Below, one piece after another: positions 19,250 through 29,577 of a DNA stretch of 64,000 nt (positions are counted from its first letter, which is position 1; each line of letters begins with the position of its first letter). Origin of the DNA: Deltaproteobacteria bacterium (GTDB taxonomy: Bacteria > Myxococcota_A > UBA9160 > UBA6930); assembly GCA_028817435.1 (NCBI GenBank), contig JAPPPQ010000017.1, forward strand, positions 186,001-250,000, in the 5' to 3' direction. A program made the translations under genes and the position numbers. The notes beneath the pieces were generated by a model, which saw only the letters and a program-made list of their open reading frames with translations, was not told where the DNA came from and searched no databases.

Positions 19250-22200
19250 GTGGCGAAAGTCCCCTTCACGCATCTGCACCTGCACACGCAATACTCGCTG
19301 CTCGACGGCGCCATCAAGCACAACCCGCTGTTTGAGCGGGTGAAGGCGTTGGGGCAGGAATCCGTGGCGATGACCGACCACGGCAATTTGTTCGGGGCGG
19401 TGGAGTTTCACGACAAGGCGCGGGCCAACGGCGTGCGCCCCATCCTCGGCTGCGAGGCATACATTGCCGCGGGCTCGCGCTTCGACAAGGAGCGCCGCGA
19501 GCGCGAGAGCTCGGGGCATGACGCCATCAGTCACCAACTGCTGCTGGCGATGAACGAGACCGGCTACCGCAACCTGATCTTTTTGATCTCCAAGGGCTTT
19601 CTGGAGGGCTTTTACTACAAGCCGCGCATTGATATGGACCTGCTGCGCGAGCACAGCGAGGGGCTGATCACCACCTCCGGCTGTCTCTCTTCGCTGGTCT
19701 GCCGCAAAATTCTGGGCGGCGCGCAGGACGAGGCCTGGCGGCTGGCGGAAGAGTTCTCCCGCATCTTCGACGGGCGCTACTACCTGGAGCTGCAGCGCCA
19801 CGGCATTCCCGCCCAGGACCAGGTGAATGCAGAGCTGCTGAAGATGTCCAGCGACCTGGGCCTGCCGCTGCTCGCCACCAACGATGCGCACTATCTGGAG
19901 GCGGATGACCACGACCACCACGACGCGCTGCTCTGCATCGGCACCGCCAGCAATATTCAGAATCCGAACCGCTTCCGCTTCGACGGCCAGGGCTTCTTTG
20001 TGAAGAGCGGCGAGGAAATGCTGGAACTGTTCCACGACCATCCCGGCGCGGTGCACAACTCGATGGAAATTGCCGAGCGCTGCGATTTCGAGCTGCCGCC
20101 GCGCAAGTATCATATGCCCGAATTCCAGGTGCCCGCGGGCATGAGCCGCGAGCAGGTGCTGGAGCGCGATTCCTGGACGGGACTGCGCCAGCGCCTCGGC
20201 ATGGCGCCGGATGAGCCCTTCAACGCCTCCCGCACCGCCTATGCCGAGCGCCTGCAGCACGAGCTCGGCGTGATTCACCGCACGGGCTTTGCGGGCTACT
20301 TCCTGATTGTGGCCGACTTCGTGGGCTTTGCGAAGCGGCGCGGCATTCCGGTGGGCCCTGGGCGCGGCTCTTCCGCCGGCAGCCTGGTGGCCTGGAGTCT
20401 GGGCATTACCGGGGTGGATCCCCTCGAATACAACATTATCTTCGAGCGCTTTCTGAACCCTGAGCGCGTCAGCATTCCCGACATTGATGTGGATTTCTGC
20501 GTGCGCGGGCGCGATGAGGTGATTCGCTATGTGTCGGAGAAGTATGACGGGCAAGAAGAGGGCGATGAGCACCGCCGCGTCGCGCAGATCATCACCTTCG
20601 GCACGCTGCAGGCCCGCGCCGCCATCCGCGATGTGGGCCGCGCCTTCGGCATGCCCTACGGCGAAGTGGACCGCATTGCAAAACTGGTGCCCGAAACCCT
20701 CGGCATCACCCTGGAGCAGGCGCTGCAGCAGAGCGAGGAACTGCGCGAGCGCAGCGAGAAGGATCCCCAGGTGGGGCGGCTGGTGCAGACGGCGCGCAAG
20801 CTCGAGGGTCTGACGCGCCACGCCTCCACCCACGCCGCCGGCGTCGTCATCGGCAAGGAGCCGCTGATTCAGCAGGTTCCCCTCTACCGCGATCCGCGCA
20901 CCGGCGATGTGCTGACGCAATTCGACGGCAGCGGCGTGGACCGCATCGGTTTGGTCAAGTTCGACTTCCTGGGCCTGCGCAACCTCACGGTGCTGGCCGA
21001 CGCCGAAAAGCACATTCACGCCGCGGGCTACCCCGATTTCAGCGCCGAGCGCATTCCCCTGGACGACGAACGCACCTACGAGCTGCTGAGCCGCGGCGAC
21101 ACCGAGGGCGTCTTCCAGATGGAATCGCAGGGCATGACCGAACTGGTGATGCGCTTCAAGCCCCGCCGCTTCGAGGAAATCATCCCGCTCATCGCCCTCT
21201 ACCGCCCCGGCCCGCTGGGTTCGGGCATGGTGGAAGACTTCGTCTCGCGCCGGCACGGGCGCACCCGGGTCGAGTATCTCACCCCCGAGCTGGAGGAGAT
21301 TCTCTCCGAGACGCTGGGGGTGATCGTCTATCAGGACCAGGTGCTGCAGATTGCCAACCGCCTGGCCGGCTACAGCCTCAGCGAAGCGGACCTGCTGCGC
21401 CGCGCCATGGGCAAGAAGGAAGCGAAGGAAATGGCGAAGCAGCGCGAGCGCTTCGTCTCGGGCTGCGCGGCGAACGGCGTGTCGAAGGCCAAAGCCCGCA
21501 AGCTCTTCGACCTGATCACCGTTTTCGCGGGCTACGGGTTTGCGAAGTCGCACTCCACCGCCTACGCCTTCCTCACCTACCAGACCGCCTATTTGAAGGC
21601 GAATCATCCGCGCGAGTTTCTGGCGGCGCTGCTCTCTGTGGAGGCGGGCTCCCAGAACAAGCTCTCGCGCCACATTGCGCACGCCCGCGAGCGCAAGATC
21701 GAGGTGCTGCCGCCGGATGTGAATGAGAGCGCGCGCGACTTCACGCCGGTGGCCGAGGGCATTCGCTTCGGCCTGGCCGGCGTGAAGAATGTGGGCGAGG
21801 GCGCCATTGAATCCATCATCGAGGTGCGCGGGCAGGGTGGCCCCTTCAGCAGCCTCTTCGATTTCACCGAGCGCGTGGATGCGCGCCGGGTGAACCGCCG
21901 CGTGGTGGAGAGCCTGGTGAAGTGCGGCGCTTTTGACCGCCTGCACGCAAACCGCGCCGCGCTCTGGGAGTCGCTGGATTCGGCTCTGGAGCGCGGCGCA
22001 TTGGTGCAGCGCGACCGCGAGGTGGGGCAGGACAACCTGTTCGGCGGCGACCCCGGCGAATCGGGGGGCGCCCCCGGCATCCGCGAGGCCGAGCCCTGGA
22101 GCGAGAGCGAGCGCCTCGCCAACGAGCGCGAGGTGCTGGGCTTCTATGTCACCGGTCATCCGCTGGAGGCCTTCGCCCCGCAACTGCGCCGCTGCGCCGA

Positions 22201-22789
22201 TGTGACTTCGGCGGAGACCGCCGGGCGCGAGGGGCAGGAGGTGCACGCCGGCGGCATGGTGACCAAGCTGCGCGAAAAGCAGACCAAGCGCGGCCAGATC
22301 ATGGCCTTTTGCACGCTGGAAGACCTGGAGGGCAGCTTCGAGGCCGTGTTCTTCGCCGATGCCTACACGGCCAACCGCGACCTGCTGCGCCGCGCCCTGG
22401 CCGGGGCGACGGAGCGCGACCGCCCCGCGCTGCCGGTGGTGGTGGCCGGCAAGCTCGAAAACAGCGAACCGCCGCGCATTCTGGCGAGCCGCGTCGCCGA
22501 CCTGGAGCGCGCCGAAGAGCGCTTCACCCCGGCGGTCGAGCTCCACATCGCCCTGCAGGCCGGCGAGGCGGGGCGGGAGCGGCTGCTGGCCCTGCGCGGC
22601 CTGCTGCGCCGCCACAAGGGCGGCAGCCCCGTCCTGCTGCACCTGCGGGTGCCCGGCGAAAGCGAGACGCTGCTGGCCCTGGACGGCTGCCCGGTGCGGC
22701 CCAGCGGCGACCTGCAGGCCGAAATCGAGGCCATGTTTGGCCGCCCGGTGGCCGAGCTGCGCCCCCCGGCCCCCGGCCGCCCGGATTGA
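19250..22789 (+). CDS. dnaE: DNA polymerase III alpha subunit
   Basis: The 1179-residue catalytic subunit of the replicative polymerase. The N-terminal PHP domain starts HLHLHTQYSLLDGA (residues 8-21). The C-family polymerase core contains GPGRGSSAGSLVAW and the catalytic PDIDVDF near residues 410-416; a helix-hairpin-helix region and an OB-fold (EGQEVHAGGMVTKLREK) follow, then the C-terminal tau-binding part. GTG at 19250 follows GGAG at good spacing. Length matches the DnaE1 family (about 1160-1180). It begins 25 bp after guaA, so it may be transcribed with the guanine genes, which is not the usual neighbourhood. Confidence 0.97.
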   Translation: MAKVPFTHLHLHTQYSLLDGAIKHNPLFERVKALGQESVAMTDHGNLFGAVEFHDKARANGVRPILGCEAYIAAGSRFDKERRERESSGHDAISHQLLLAMNETGYRNLIFLISKGFLEGFYYKPRIDMDLLREHSEGLITTSGCLSSLVCRKILGGAQDEAWRLAEEFSRIFDGRYYLELQRHGIPAQDQVNAELLKMSSDLGLPLLATNDAHYLEADDHDHHDALLCIGTASNIQNPNRFRFDGQGFFVKSGEEMLELFHDHPGAVHNSMEIAERCDFELPPRKYHMPEFQVPAGMSREQVLERDSWTGLRQRLGMAPDEPFNASRTAYAERLQHELGVIHRTGFAGYFLIVADFVGFAKRRGIPVGPGRGSSAGSLVAWSLGITGVDPLEYNIIFERFLNPERVSIPDIDVDFCVRGRDEVIRYVSEKYDGQEEGDEHRRVAQIITFGTLQARAAIRDVGRAFGMPYGEVDRIAKLVPETLGITLEQALQQSEELRERSEKDPQVGRLVQTARKLEGLTRHASTHAAGVVIGKEPLIQQVPLYRDPRTGDVLTQFDGSGVDRIGLVKFDFLGLRNLTVLADAEKHIHAAGYPDFSAERIPLDDERTYELLSRGDTEGVFQMESQGMTELVMRFKPRRFEEIIPLIALYRPGPLGSGMVEDFVSRRHGRTRVEYLTPELEEILSETLGVIVYQDQVLQIANRLAGYSLSEADLLRRAMGKKEAKEMAKQRERFVSGCAANGVSKAKARKLFDLITVFAGYGFAKSHSTAYAFLTYQTAYLKANHPREFLAALLSVEAGSQNKLSRHIAHARERKIEVLPPDVNESARDFTPVAEGIRFGLAGVKNVGEGAIESIIEVRGQGGPFSSLFDFTERVDARRVNRRVVESLVKCGAFDRLHANRAALWESLDSALERGALVQRDREVGQDNLFGGDPGESGGAPGIREAEPWSESERLANEREVLGFYVTGHPLEAFAPQLRRCADVTSAETAGREGQEVHAGGMVTKLREKQTKRGQIMAFCTLEDLEGSFEAVFFADAYTANRDLLRRALAGATERDRPALPVVVAGKLENSEPPRILASRVADLERAEERFTPAVELHIALQAGEAGRERLLALRGLLRRHKGGSPVLLHLRVPGESETLLALDGCPVRPSGDLQAEIEAMFGRPVAELRPPAPGRPD

Positions 22790-22861
22790 CACATCGGGGG
22801 CGACTCGATATGAAGGCCCTTCCGCTGCGGATGCGTCGGCCCGCGCCGCGCCCCGCAATCG

Positions 22862-22939
22862 AGGCACGTAGCTCAGTCCGGTCAGAGCGCCGCCTTGACA
22901 CGGCGGAGGTCGGCGGTTCGAGTCCGCCCGTGCCTACCA
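22862..22939 (+). tRNA. tRNA-Val (GAC)
   Basis: A 78-base valine tRNA. The acceptor AGGCACG (22862-22868) pairs with CGTGCCT (22929-22935) followed by encoded ACCA. The anticodon loop TTGACAC gives GAC, reading GTC and GTT. The T-arm GGCGGTTCGAGTCCGCC is canonical. It lies between dnaE and thrS on the same strand. Confidence 0.96.
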
Positions 22940-23002
22940 GATTTCAGCCACCTCGGAGAGGGCCCCAAACCCCGCAATGAGCCTCAGCGAATTCTCCCGC
23001 AC

Positions 23003-24949
23003 ATGAGTGCGCTCGAAGTCGGGCTTCCCGACGGCCGAAGTCTCTCAGCGCCCTCCGGCGCCACGCCGCTCTCGCTGGCCCGGCAAATCGGCGCAGGGCT
23101 GGCCCGGGCGGCCCTGGCCGCACGGGTGGACGGCGCGCTTTTGGACCTGCGCACGCCGCTTCACGCCAGCTGCAGCCTCGAAATCGTCACCGCGCGGGAT
23201 CCCCAGGCCGGCGAGGTGATCCGCCACTCTGCCGAGCACCTGCTGGCCTCCGCCGTCAAGCGGCTCTATCCCGAGGCGCAGGTGGATGTGGGGCGCAGCG
23301 ATCACAGCGAGAAGTTCCAGTATGACTTCAAGGTGGCGCAGCCCTTCACCCCCGCCGATCTGGAGCGCATTGAGAAAGAGATGGAGCGCATCCGCGCGGA
23401 GCGCCCCGGCTTCGAGCGCGAGGTGACCACCCGCCAGGGCGCGCGGGAGTTGTTCGGCGGGCTCGGCGAGGAGCTGAAGCTCTCGCGCATTGAGGACATT
23501 CCCGAGGGCGAGGAAATCACGCTGTTCCGCCACGGCGATTTCGTGGATTTGTGCCGCGGCCCGCATGTGCAGCACGCGGGGCAAATTGGCGCTTTCAAGC
23601 TCAGCCGCGCCGCCGGCGCCTACTGGAAGGGCGATGAGAGCGCGCCGATGCTGCAGCGCATTTACGGCACCGCCTTCGCCACGCAGGAAGAGCTCGACCG
23701 GCACCTGCAGCAGCAGGAAGAGGCGCGGGAGCGCGACCACCGCCTGCTGGGCAGGCGGCTGGGCCTGTTCTGCATCGAGCCGGAGCGCGTGGGGCCGGGG
23801 CTGCCCCTGTGGCTGCCCAAAGGCGCCACCCTGCGCCGGGTGCTGGCGGATTTTCTGGAAGAGCAACTGCTGCGCCGGGGCTACCAGCCCGTCATTACCC
23901 CGCACATCGGCAAGGTGGATCTCTACCGCACCAGCGGCCACTACCCCTTTTATGCGGATTCGCAATTTCCGCCCATTCGCGTGGACGAGGACGAGGAATA
24001 CCTGCTGCGGCCCATGAACTGCCCGCACCACATCCAAATCTACGCCCACGAAAAGCGCAGCTACCGGGATCTGCCGCTGCGCCTCGCCGAGTTTGGCGCC
24101 TGCTACCGCTACGAAAAGTCCGGCGAACTGGGCGGCCTGGCCCGGGTGCGCGGCTTCACGGTGGATGACGCCCACATCTTCTGCAGCCAGGAGCAGGTGG
24201 AGGGAGAATTCCGCGCGGTGCTCTCGCTGGTGCAGTTTGCGCTGGGCGCTTTCGGCTTTGAGAAGGTGCGCATTTGTCTCTCGGTGCGCGATCCCCAGAG
24301 CGGCAAATTCGCCGGCGACCCCGCGCGCTGGGCCGAGGCGGAATCCACCCTGGCGCGGGTGCTGGAGGGCCTCGGCCTCTCTTATGTGCGTGAAGAGGGC
24401 GAGGCCGCCTTCTACGGCCCCAAGGTGGATTTTCTGGTGACCGACGCCATCGGCAGAGAATGGCAGCTCGGCACCGCGCAGCTCGACTATGTGCTGCCGG
24501 AGCGCTTCGGCCTCGAATACACCGGCGCAGACGGCATGCCCCATCGCCCGGTGATGATTCACCGCGCGCCCTTCGGCTCTTTCGAGCGCTTCGTGGGCCT
24601 GCTCATCGAGCACACCGCCGGCGATTTCCCGCTGTGGCTTGCGCCGCAGCAAATCGCCATTCTGCCCATTGCGGACCGCCACCATGACTTTGCCGGGCAG
24701 GTGCGGGAGGCGCTCTCCGAGCGCGGCCTGCGCAGCTTTGTGGACAGCCGCGCCGAAAAGCTGAACTACAAGATCCGCGAGGCCGAACTGCAGAAAATTC
24801 CCGTCATGGCGGTGCTGGGAGACCGGGAGCAGCAGCAGGGCAGCGTCTCGCCCCGCTGGCGCCGCGGGGCCGGGCGCGGGGACGGCGCCCTGCCGCTGGC
24901 GGATTTCGCCGCCGATCTGGCCGGGCGCGTGGCCCGGAGGGAAGCATGA
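23003..24949 (+). CDS. thrS: Threonyl-tRNA synthetase
   Basis: A 648-residue class II synthetase. Domains in order: TGS (residues about 1-62, LPDGRSLSAPSG), the editing domain with the HSAEHLLASA zinc/editing motif, the catalytic core with MNCPHHIQIY (its Cys is a zinc ligand) and the anticodon-binding domain. Length is normal (E. coli 642). ATG at 23003 is chosen because TGS homology begins there; the open frame upstream runs through tRNA-Val and is not coding. Its last four bases overlap the infC start. Confidence 0.97.
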   Translation: MSALEVGLPDGRSLSAPSGATPLSLARQIGAGLARAALAARVDGALLDLRTPLHASCSLEIVTARDPQAGEVIRHSAEHLLASAVKRLYPEAQVDVGRSDHSEKFQYDFKVAQPFTPADLERIEKEMERIRAERPGFEREVTTRQGARELFGGLGEELKLSRIEDIPEGEEITLFRHGDFVDLCRGPHVQHAGQIGAFKLSRAAGAYWKGDESAPMLQRIYGTAFATQEELDRHLQQQEEARERDHRLLGRRLGLFCIEPERVGPGLPLWLPKGATLRRVLADFLEEQLLRRGYQPVITPHIGKVDLYRTSGHYPFYADSQFPPIRVDEDEEYLLRPMNCPHHIQIYAHEKRSYRDLPLRLAEFGACYRYEKSGELGGLARVRGFTVDDAHIFCSQEQVEGEFRAVLSLVQFALGAFGFEKVRICLSVRDPQSGKFAGDPARWAEAESTLARVLEGLGLSYVREEGEAAFYGPKVDFLVTDAIGREWQLGTAQLDYVLPERFGLEYTGADGMPHRPVMIHRAPFGSFERFVGLLIEHTAGDFPLWLAPQQIAILPIADRHHDFAGQVREALSERGLRSFVDSRAEKLNYKIREAELQKIPVMAVLGDREQQQGSVSPRWRRGAGRGDGALPLADFAADLAGRVARREA

Positions 24950-25566
24950 AGGACGGGACGGCAGAGCGCGGCAGCACCCGCGTCAACGAGCGCGTGCGGG
25001 CGCAGGAGGTGCGGCTGATCGGCCTCGGCGGCGAGCAGCTCGGCGTGATGAGCGCCGACGAGGCCCGGGCGCTGGCCGCGGATTCGGGCTACGATCTGGT
25101 GGAAGTGGCGCCCGCCGCCCGCCCGCCGGTGTGCCGCATCATGGACTACGGCCGCTACAAGTATGAGCAGAAGAAGAAGGCGGCGGCGACCAAGGCAAAG
25201 GGCAAGGGCCGCGCGGCGGTGATGAAGGAGGTCAAAATGCGTCCCCACACGGACGACCACGACCTGCACTTCAAGCTGCGCAACGCGCGCCGCTTCTTGA
25301 TTGACGGGGACAAGGTGAAGGTGACGGTGATGTTCCGGGGCCGCGAGCTGGCGCACCGCAAGAACGGCTACGCCAAGCTCGAACGGGTGCGGGAACTGCT
25401 GGGCGAGCTCGTCACCGTGGAGAACGAACCGCAGATGACCGGGCGCTTTCTCTCGATGGTGCTGGTGCCGAACCGCGACGCCGCCCTGGCCGCCAAGCGC
25501 GCCGAGGCGAAGTCCGCGGCAGAGACCACCGGCGAATCCGAAGAGACGCCGCCCGCAGGGGAGTGA
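24946..25566 (+). CDS. infC: Translation initiation factor IF-3
   Basis: A 206-residue factor that blocks subunit joining and checks initiator tRNA pairing. The N-terminal domain carries [15 protein letters not shown] and [16 protein letters not shown]; the C-terminal domain has [13 protein letters not shown] and VTVMFRGRE. It starts with ATG inside the thrS stop after a GGAGGG site. In E. coli infC uses AUU, which allows autoregulation; the ATG here suggests that control is absent or works differently. An Ala/Glu/Thr-rich tail of about 25 residues is longer than usual. Confidence 0.97.
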   Translation: MKDGTAERGSTRVNERVRAQEVRLIGLGGEQLGVMSADEARALAADSGYDLVEVAPAARPPVCRIMDYGRYKYEQKKKAAATKAKGKGRAAVMKEVKMRPHTDDHDLHFKLRNARRFLIDGDKVKVTVMFRGRELAHRKNGYAKLERVRELLGELVTVENEPQMTGRFLSMVLVPNRDAALAAKRAEAKSAAETTGESEETPPAGE

Positions 25567-25567
25567 C

Positions 25568-25765
25568 ATGCCGAAGATGAAGACGCATCGGGGAGCGGCC
25601 AAGCGCTTCCGCAAGAGCGGGTCGGGCAAGATCCGCTTTCAGAAGCAGAACAAGCGCCACATTCTCACCAAGATGTCGAGCAAGCGGAAGCGGCAGCTTC
25701 GCGTTTCCGGCGAACTCAAAAAGGCCGACCGCAAGCGCGTCGAGCAGATGGTCCCCTACCTTTAG
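25568..25765 (+). CDS. rpmI: 50S ribosomal protein L35
   Basis: A 65-residue basic protein, [20 protein letters not shown], with the full family length and its usual place between infC and rplT. It starts 1 bp after the infC stop, so it is very likely translated from the same message. Confidence 0.97.
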   Translation: MPKMKTHRGAAKRFRKSGSGKIRFQKQNKRHILTKMSSKRKRQLRVSGELKKADRKRVEQMVPYL

Positions 25766-25797
25766 GCGTAGGCGGAACCGGCAGGGAGGAATTGCCA

Positions 25798-26154
25798 ATG
25801 CCCCGGGTGAAGCGCGGAGTCACCGCCCACCGACGACACAAGCGCATTTTGCGCCGCGCCAAGGGTTACCAGGGCGCGCGCCATCGGCTGCTGAAGACGG
25901 CCCGCGAGGCGGTCGAGAAGGGCTGGCGCTACGCCTACCGCGACCGCAAGCAGCGCAAGCGGCAGTTTCGCGCGCTCTGGATTGCGCGGGTCAACGCCGC
26001 GGCGCGGGCGCACGGCCTGAGCTACAGCAGCTTCGTGCATGGGCTCACGCAGGCCGGCGTCCAGGTGGACCGCAAGAACCTGGCAGACCTCGCCGTCTCC
26101 GATCCCGCGGCCTTCGCCGCGCTGGCCGATCTGGCAAAGGCCAACGCGGGATAG
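25798..26154 (+). CDS. rplT: 50S ribosomal protein L20
   Basis: A 118-residue rRNA-binding protein required early in 50S assembly: [20 protein letters not shown] start, basic helical N-terminus and RINAA-like [10 protein letters not shown] core. The ATG at 25798 has a strong AGGGAGGA site seven bases upstream; an in-frame TTG six bases earlier is less likely. In E. coli L20 represses its own operon by binding leader RNA; the short rpmI-rplT spacer here shows no obvious equivalent. Confidence 0.97.
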   Translation: MPRVKRGVTAHRRHKRILRRAKGYQGARHRLLKTAREAVEKGWRYAYRDRKQRKRQFRALWIARVNAAARAHGLSYSSFVHGLTQAGVQVDRKNLADLAVSDPAAFAALADLAKANAG

Positions 26155-26161
26155 CCGGGAG

Positions 26162-27154
26162 ATGGCCCCGGCCCCGGCCCCGCAGCTCTCGGCGATTCTG
26201 CGCGAGGCCGAAGCGGCCCTCGCCAGCGCCTCTTCGGTGCAGGCGCTGGCCGAACTGCGCGCGCGCTTTCTCGGCAAGCAGGGCAGCCTTACCCGGGTGC
26301 TGCGCGGTTTGCGCGAACTCACGGCAACGGAGCGCGCCGCGGCGGGGCAGGCCGCCAACCGCGTGCGCGACCGCATTGAGGCGCTGGCCCGGGAGCGCCG
26401 CAGCGCGCTGCAGGCCGAGGGGCAGAGCCGCGCGCTGTCGCAGCAGCGCCTGGATGTGACCCTGCCCGGCGCAGCAGCGCCGCGCGGCCACCTGCACCCG
26501 GTGAGCCAGGTCGAGCGCGATATGTGCAGCTTCTTCCAAACCTTGGGCTACTCCATTGAAGACGGCCCCGAGGTGGAGACCGACTGGAACAACTTCGGCG
26601 CGCTCAACTTCCCGGAGGACCATCCCGCCCGCGATCTGCAGGACACCTTCTTTCTGGAAGACGGCCATCTGTTGCGCACCCACACATCGCCAGTGCAGAT
26701 TCGCGCCATGTGCGGCCGCGAGCCGCCCTTTCGATTCATCGTAACGGGCCGCGTCTTCCGCCACGATCTGGACCCCACCCACTATCCGATGTTCCACCAG
26801 ATCGAAGGCTTCTGCGTGGGGCCGGATGTGAGCTTCGGCGATCTCAAGGGGACGCTGCACGCCTTTGCGCGCCACCTCTTCGGCGCGGAGGCGAAGCTGC
26901 GCTTCCGGGCGCATTATTTTCCCTTCACCGAGCCCTCCGCCGAAATGGATGTCTCCTGGGAGGACGGCTGGCTCGAGTGGGGCGGCTGCGGAATGATTCA
27001 CCCGAATGTGCTGCGCAACTGCGGCCTGGACCCCGAGGCGCAGCAGGGTTTCGCCTTCGGCATGGCGCTGGACCGCGCGGCGATGATTCGCTTCGGCATT
27101 CCCAACATTCAGTTGCTCTTCGAGGGCGATCTGCGTGTGGTGGAGCAGTTCTGA
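26162..27154 (+). CDS. pheS: Phenylalanyl-tRNA synthetase alpha subunit
   Basis: A 330-residue class II catalytic subunit. An N-terminal coiled coil (residues about 1-95, including FLGKQGSLT) precedes the catalytic domain, with motif 2 at GRVFRHDLDPTHYPMFHQIEG and motif 3 at GMALDRAAMIRFGIPN. ATG at 26162 comes 7 bp after the rplT stop. The stop overlaps the pheT ATG by one base (27154). Length matches E. coli PheS (327). Confidence 0.97.
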   Translation: MAPAPAPQLSAILREAEAALASASSVQALAELRARFLGKQGSLTRVLRGLRELTATERAAAGQAANRVRDRIEALARERRSALQAEGQSRALSQQRLDVTLPGAAAPRGHLHPVSQVERDMCSFFQTLGYSIEDGPEVETDWNNFGALNFPEDHPARDLQDTFFLEDGHLLRTHTSPVQIRAMCGREPPFRFIVTGRVFRHDLDPTHYPMFHQIEGFCVGPDVSFGDLKGTLHAFARHLFGAEAKLRFRAHYFPFTEPSAEMDVSWEDGWLEWGGCGMIHPNVLRNCGLDPEAQQGFAFGMALDRAAMIRFGIPNIQLLFEGDLRVVEQF

Positions 27155-29577
27155 TGCGCGTGCCGCTGGACTGGCTGGCCGAGTGGATTGACCTGCCGCC
27201 CCGGGATTTGCTGGTGCGGAAGCTCACTTCGGCGGGGCTTGAGATTGAGGAGGTGCTGGAGAGCGGGCCGGATTTCGCGGGGCTTTTGGTAGGGCGGGTG
27301 CTTTCCTGCGAAAAGCACCCCAATGCGGACAAGCTCTCGCTCTGCGCTGTGGATGCCGGGGGGGAAGCGCTCTCCATTATCTGCGGCGCGCCGAATGTGG
27401 CGGTGGGGCAGTGGGTGGCGGTGGCGCCCCAGGGCAGCGTGCTGCCCGGCGGCCAGCGCATCAAGCGGGCGAAGATTCGCGGCGTGGAATCGAATGGCAT
27501 GATCTGCTCCGCCGCCGAACTCGGCATTGGCGAGGATCACGACGGCATTCTGGTGCTGGAAGACGGCCCGGCGCTTGCGCCCGGCGCGCCGTTGCGCGCG
27601 GCGCTGGGCGGCAGCGTGCTCGATCTCGAGATCACGCCGAACCGGGGGGATTGGCTCTCCATGCTGGGCATTGCCCGGGAGGTGTGCGCGAACTTCGGCG
27701 GCGCGCTGCGCGAGCCGGATTGCGAGGTGAAGGAGAGCGGCAAGCCTGGGGGCGGCCCCGAAATCGCCATTGCCGATGCGCAGAACTGCCACTGCTATGC
27801 GGCCCGGGTGGTGCGGGATGTGGCGGTGGGCCCCTCGCCGGACTGGCTGGCCGGCCGGCTCACCGCGGCGGGCATTCGCCCGCAGAGCAATGTGGTGGAT
27901 GTGACCAACTTCGTCATGCTGGAATTCGGCCAGCCTCTGCACGCCTTTGATCTCGACTGCCTGCGCGGCGGCGTGCAGGTGCGGCGGGCGGCGCAGGGCG
28001 AATCGCTGCAGACCCTCGACGGGCAGCAGCGCGAGCTTTGCAGTTCTGACCTGGTGATTGCCGATGCGGAGGGCGCACTGGCCATTGCCGGGGTGATGGG
28101 CGGCGCTCGCAGCGAGGTGCGCGCCGAGACGCGCCATGTGCTGCTCGAGAGCGCGCACTTCTCCGCGGCCAGCGTGCGGCGCACCGCAAAGCGGCTGGGA
28201 ATGCAGAGCGACGCCAGCTATCGCTTCGAGCGGGGCGTTGATCCCGGCGGCCAACTGCGCGCGCTGAATCGCGCGGCAAAGCTGTTGGCCGAACTGGCGG
28301 GCGGCCGCGTGTGCCCCGGCGTGGCAGAGGCGCGCGGCCAGGCTGCGCCGGAGGCCGGCGAAATCCGCCTCGGCCCCGGGCGGGTGAATCATCTGCTCGG
28401 CACGGCGCTTTCTCCGGGCGAAATCCGGGAACTGCTCGAGCGGGTGGATGTGAAGTGCCGTGCGGACGGGGAGGGCTTGTTGCATTGCACGCCGCCGCCC
28501 TGGCGCAACGACCTGCACATTTGGGAAGACCTGGCCGAAGAAGTGGCGCGCATTCACGGCTACGACGAGATTCCCGAGACCCTGCCGCCATGCGAAGCCG
28601 CGGGAATTACCCTGCCGCCGCGCCGCGAAACCCGGGAGCGGCTGCGCAGCGGCCTGGCCGCCGCCGGACTCAGCGAGGTAATGACGCCGCCGTGGAGCGC
28701 CGAATCCGAAGCCGGCAGCCTGCGCCTGAGCGCGGAAGATCCGCGCCGCCGCCTGCCGCGCCTGCGCAATCCCATCCATGCCGAGCGTCCTTTTTTGCGC
28801 GGCCAGCTGGTAGGCTCGCTGCTGCGCGTGGCGCGGCTGAATTGGAACCGGCAGGCCGGGCCGCTGCGCTGCTTCGAGATTTCCCGCGTCCACCGCGCGG
28901 CATCGCCGGGCGAAGGCGGCTTGCCCGCGGAGCCCCTCGAAGCGGTGGCGCTGATTGCAAACGGCGGGGCGGAGGACAACCTGTGGGATTCCGCCGCGCC
29001 GCCCTTCTTCCAGTTGAAGGGGGTGGCCGAGCGCCTGCTGGCCGAGCTTCATTTGCCCGCGCGCTTTCGCGCCTGCGCGGAGGGGGAGACACCGCCTTTC
29101 CTGCACCCCGGCGCGGCGGGCGAGTTCACGGTGCGGGGGCAGCGGGTGGCCGCGCTGGGCGAGCTGCACCCCGAAACCGCCGCGCATTTCGAGATAGAGC
29201 GCGGGCTGGCGCTGCTGACCCTGGATGTGGACGCCCTCGATACCGCGCAACCCGCGCCGCCCCGCTACCGCGCCGTGCCGCGGCATCCCCGGGTGCAGCG
29301 CGATTTGGCGCTGCTGCTCGATTGCGAAACCCCGGCGGGAGAGGTCGCCCGGGCCATCCGCGAGGCGGGCGGGGACTCACTGGCCGATGTGGCGATATTC
29401 GACCGCTACCAGGGGCGCGGCGTGCCCGCGGGCAAGCTGGGCCTTGGCTTCCGCTTGCTGTTTCAGCGGGCGGACCGCACCCTTCACGAATCCGAAGTCG
29501 CAGCCGCCACCGGGCGGGTGCTGCGGCGCTTGCAAGAGCAGTTTGGCGCAGAATTGCGCGGGGGGGAAACGCCGTGA
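27154..29577 (+). CDS. pheT: Phenylalanyl-tRNA synthetase beta subunit
   Basis: An 807-residue subunit. It begins MRVPLDWLAEWIDLP; an EMAP/OB-type tRNA-binding domain (about residues 39-150), the B3/B4 editing domain (PLHAFDLDCLRGG region), a B5 domain, a catalytic-like core and a C-terminal ferredoxin-like anticodon-binding domain (AVPRHPRVQRDLALLLD) follow. ATG at 27154 sits within the pheS stop. The last four bases overlap the ihfA GTG. Length is slightly above E. coli's 795. Confidence 0.97.
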   Translation: MRVPLDWLAEWIDLPPRDLLVRKLTSAGLEIEEVLESGPDFAGLLVGRVLSCEKHPNADKLSLCAVDAGGEALSIICGAPNVAVGQWVAVAPQGSVLPGGQRIKRAKIRGVESNGMICSAAELGIGEDHDGILVLEDGPALAPGAPLRAALGGSVLDLEITPNRGDWLSMLGIAREVCANFGGALREPDCEVKESGKPGGGPEIAIADAQNCHCYAARVVRDVAVGPSPDWLAGRLTAAGIRPQSNVVDVTNFVMLEFGQPLHAFDLDCLRGGVQVRRAAQGESLQTLDGQQRELCSSDLVIADAEGALAIAGVMGGARSEVRAETRHVLLESAHFSAASVRRTAKRLGMQSDASYRFERGVDPGGQLRALNRAAKLLAELAGGRVCPGVAEARGQAAPEAGEIRLGPGRVNHLLGTALSPGEIRELLERVDVKCRADGEGLLHCTPPPWRNDLHIWEDLAEEVARIHGYDEIPETLPPCEAAGITLPPRRETRERLRSGLAAAGLSEVMTPPWSAESEAGSLRLSAEDPRRRLPRLRNPIHAERPFLRGQLVGSLLRVARLNWNRQAGPLRCFEISRVHRAASPGEGGLPAEPLEAVALIANGGAEDNLWDSAAPPFFQLKGVAERLLAELHLPARFRACAEGETPPFLHPGAAGEFTVRGQRVAALGELHPETAAHFEIERGLALLTLDVDALDTAQPAPPRYRAVPRHPRVQRDLALLLDCETPAGEVARAIREAGGDSLADVAIFDRYQGRGVPAGKLGLGFRLLFQRADRTLHESEVAAATGRVLRRLQEQFGAELRGGETP

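Noticed and set aside
19187-22867. A 1226-residue minus-strand frame opposite dnaE
   Set aside because: Shadow of dnaE: no family resemblance, biased composition and no ribosome-binding site.
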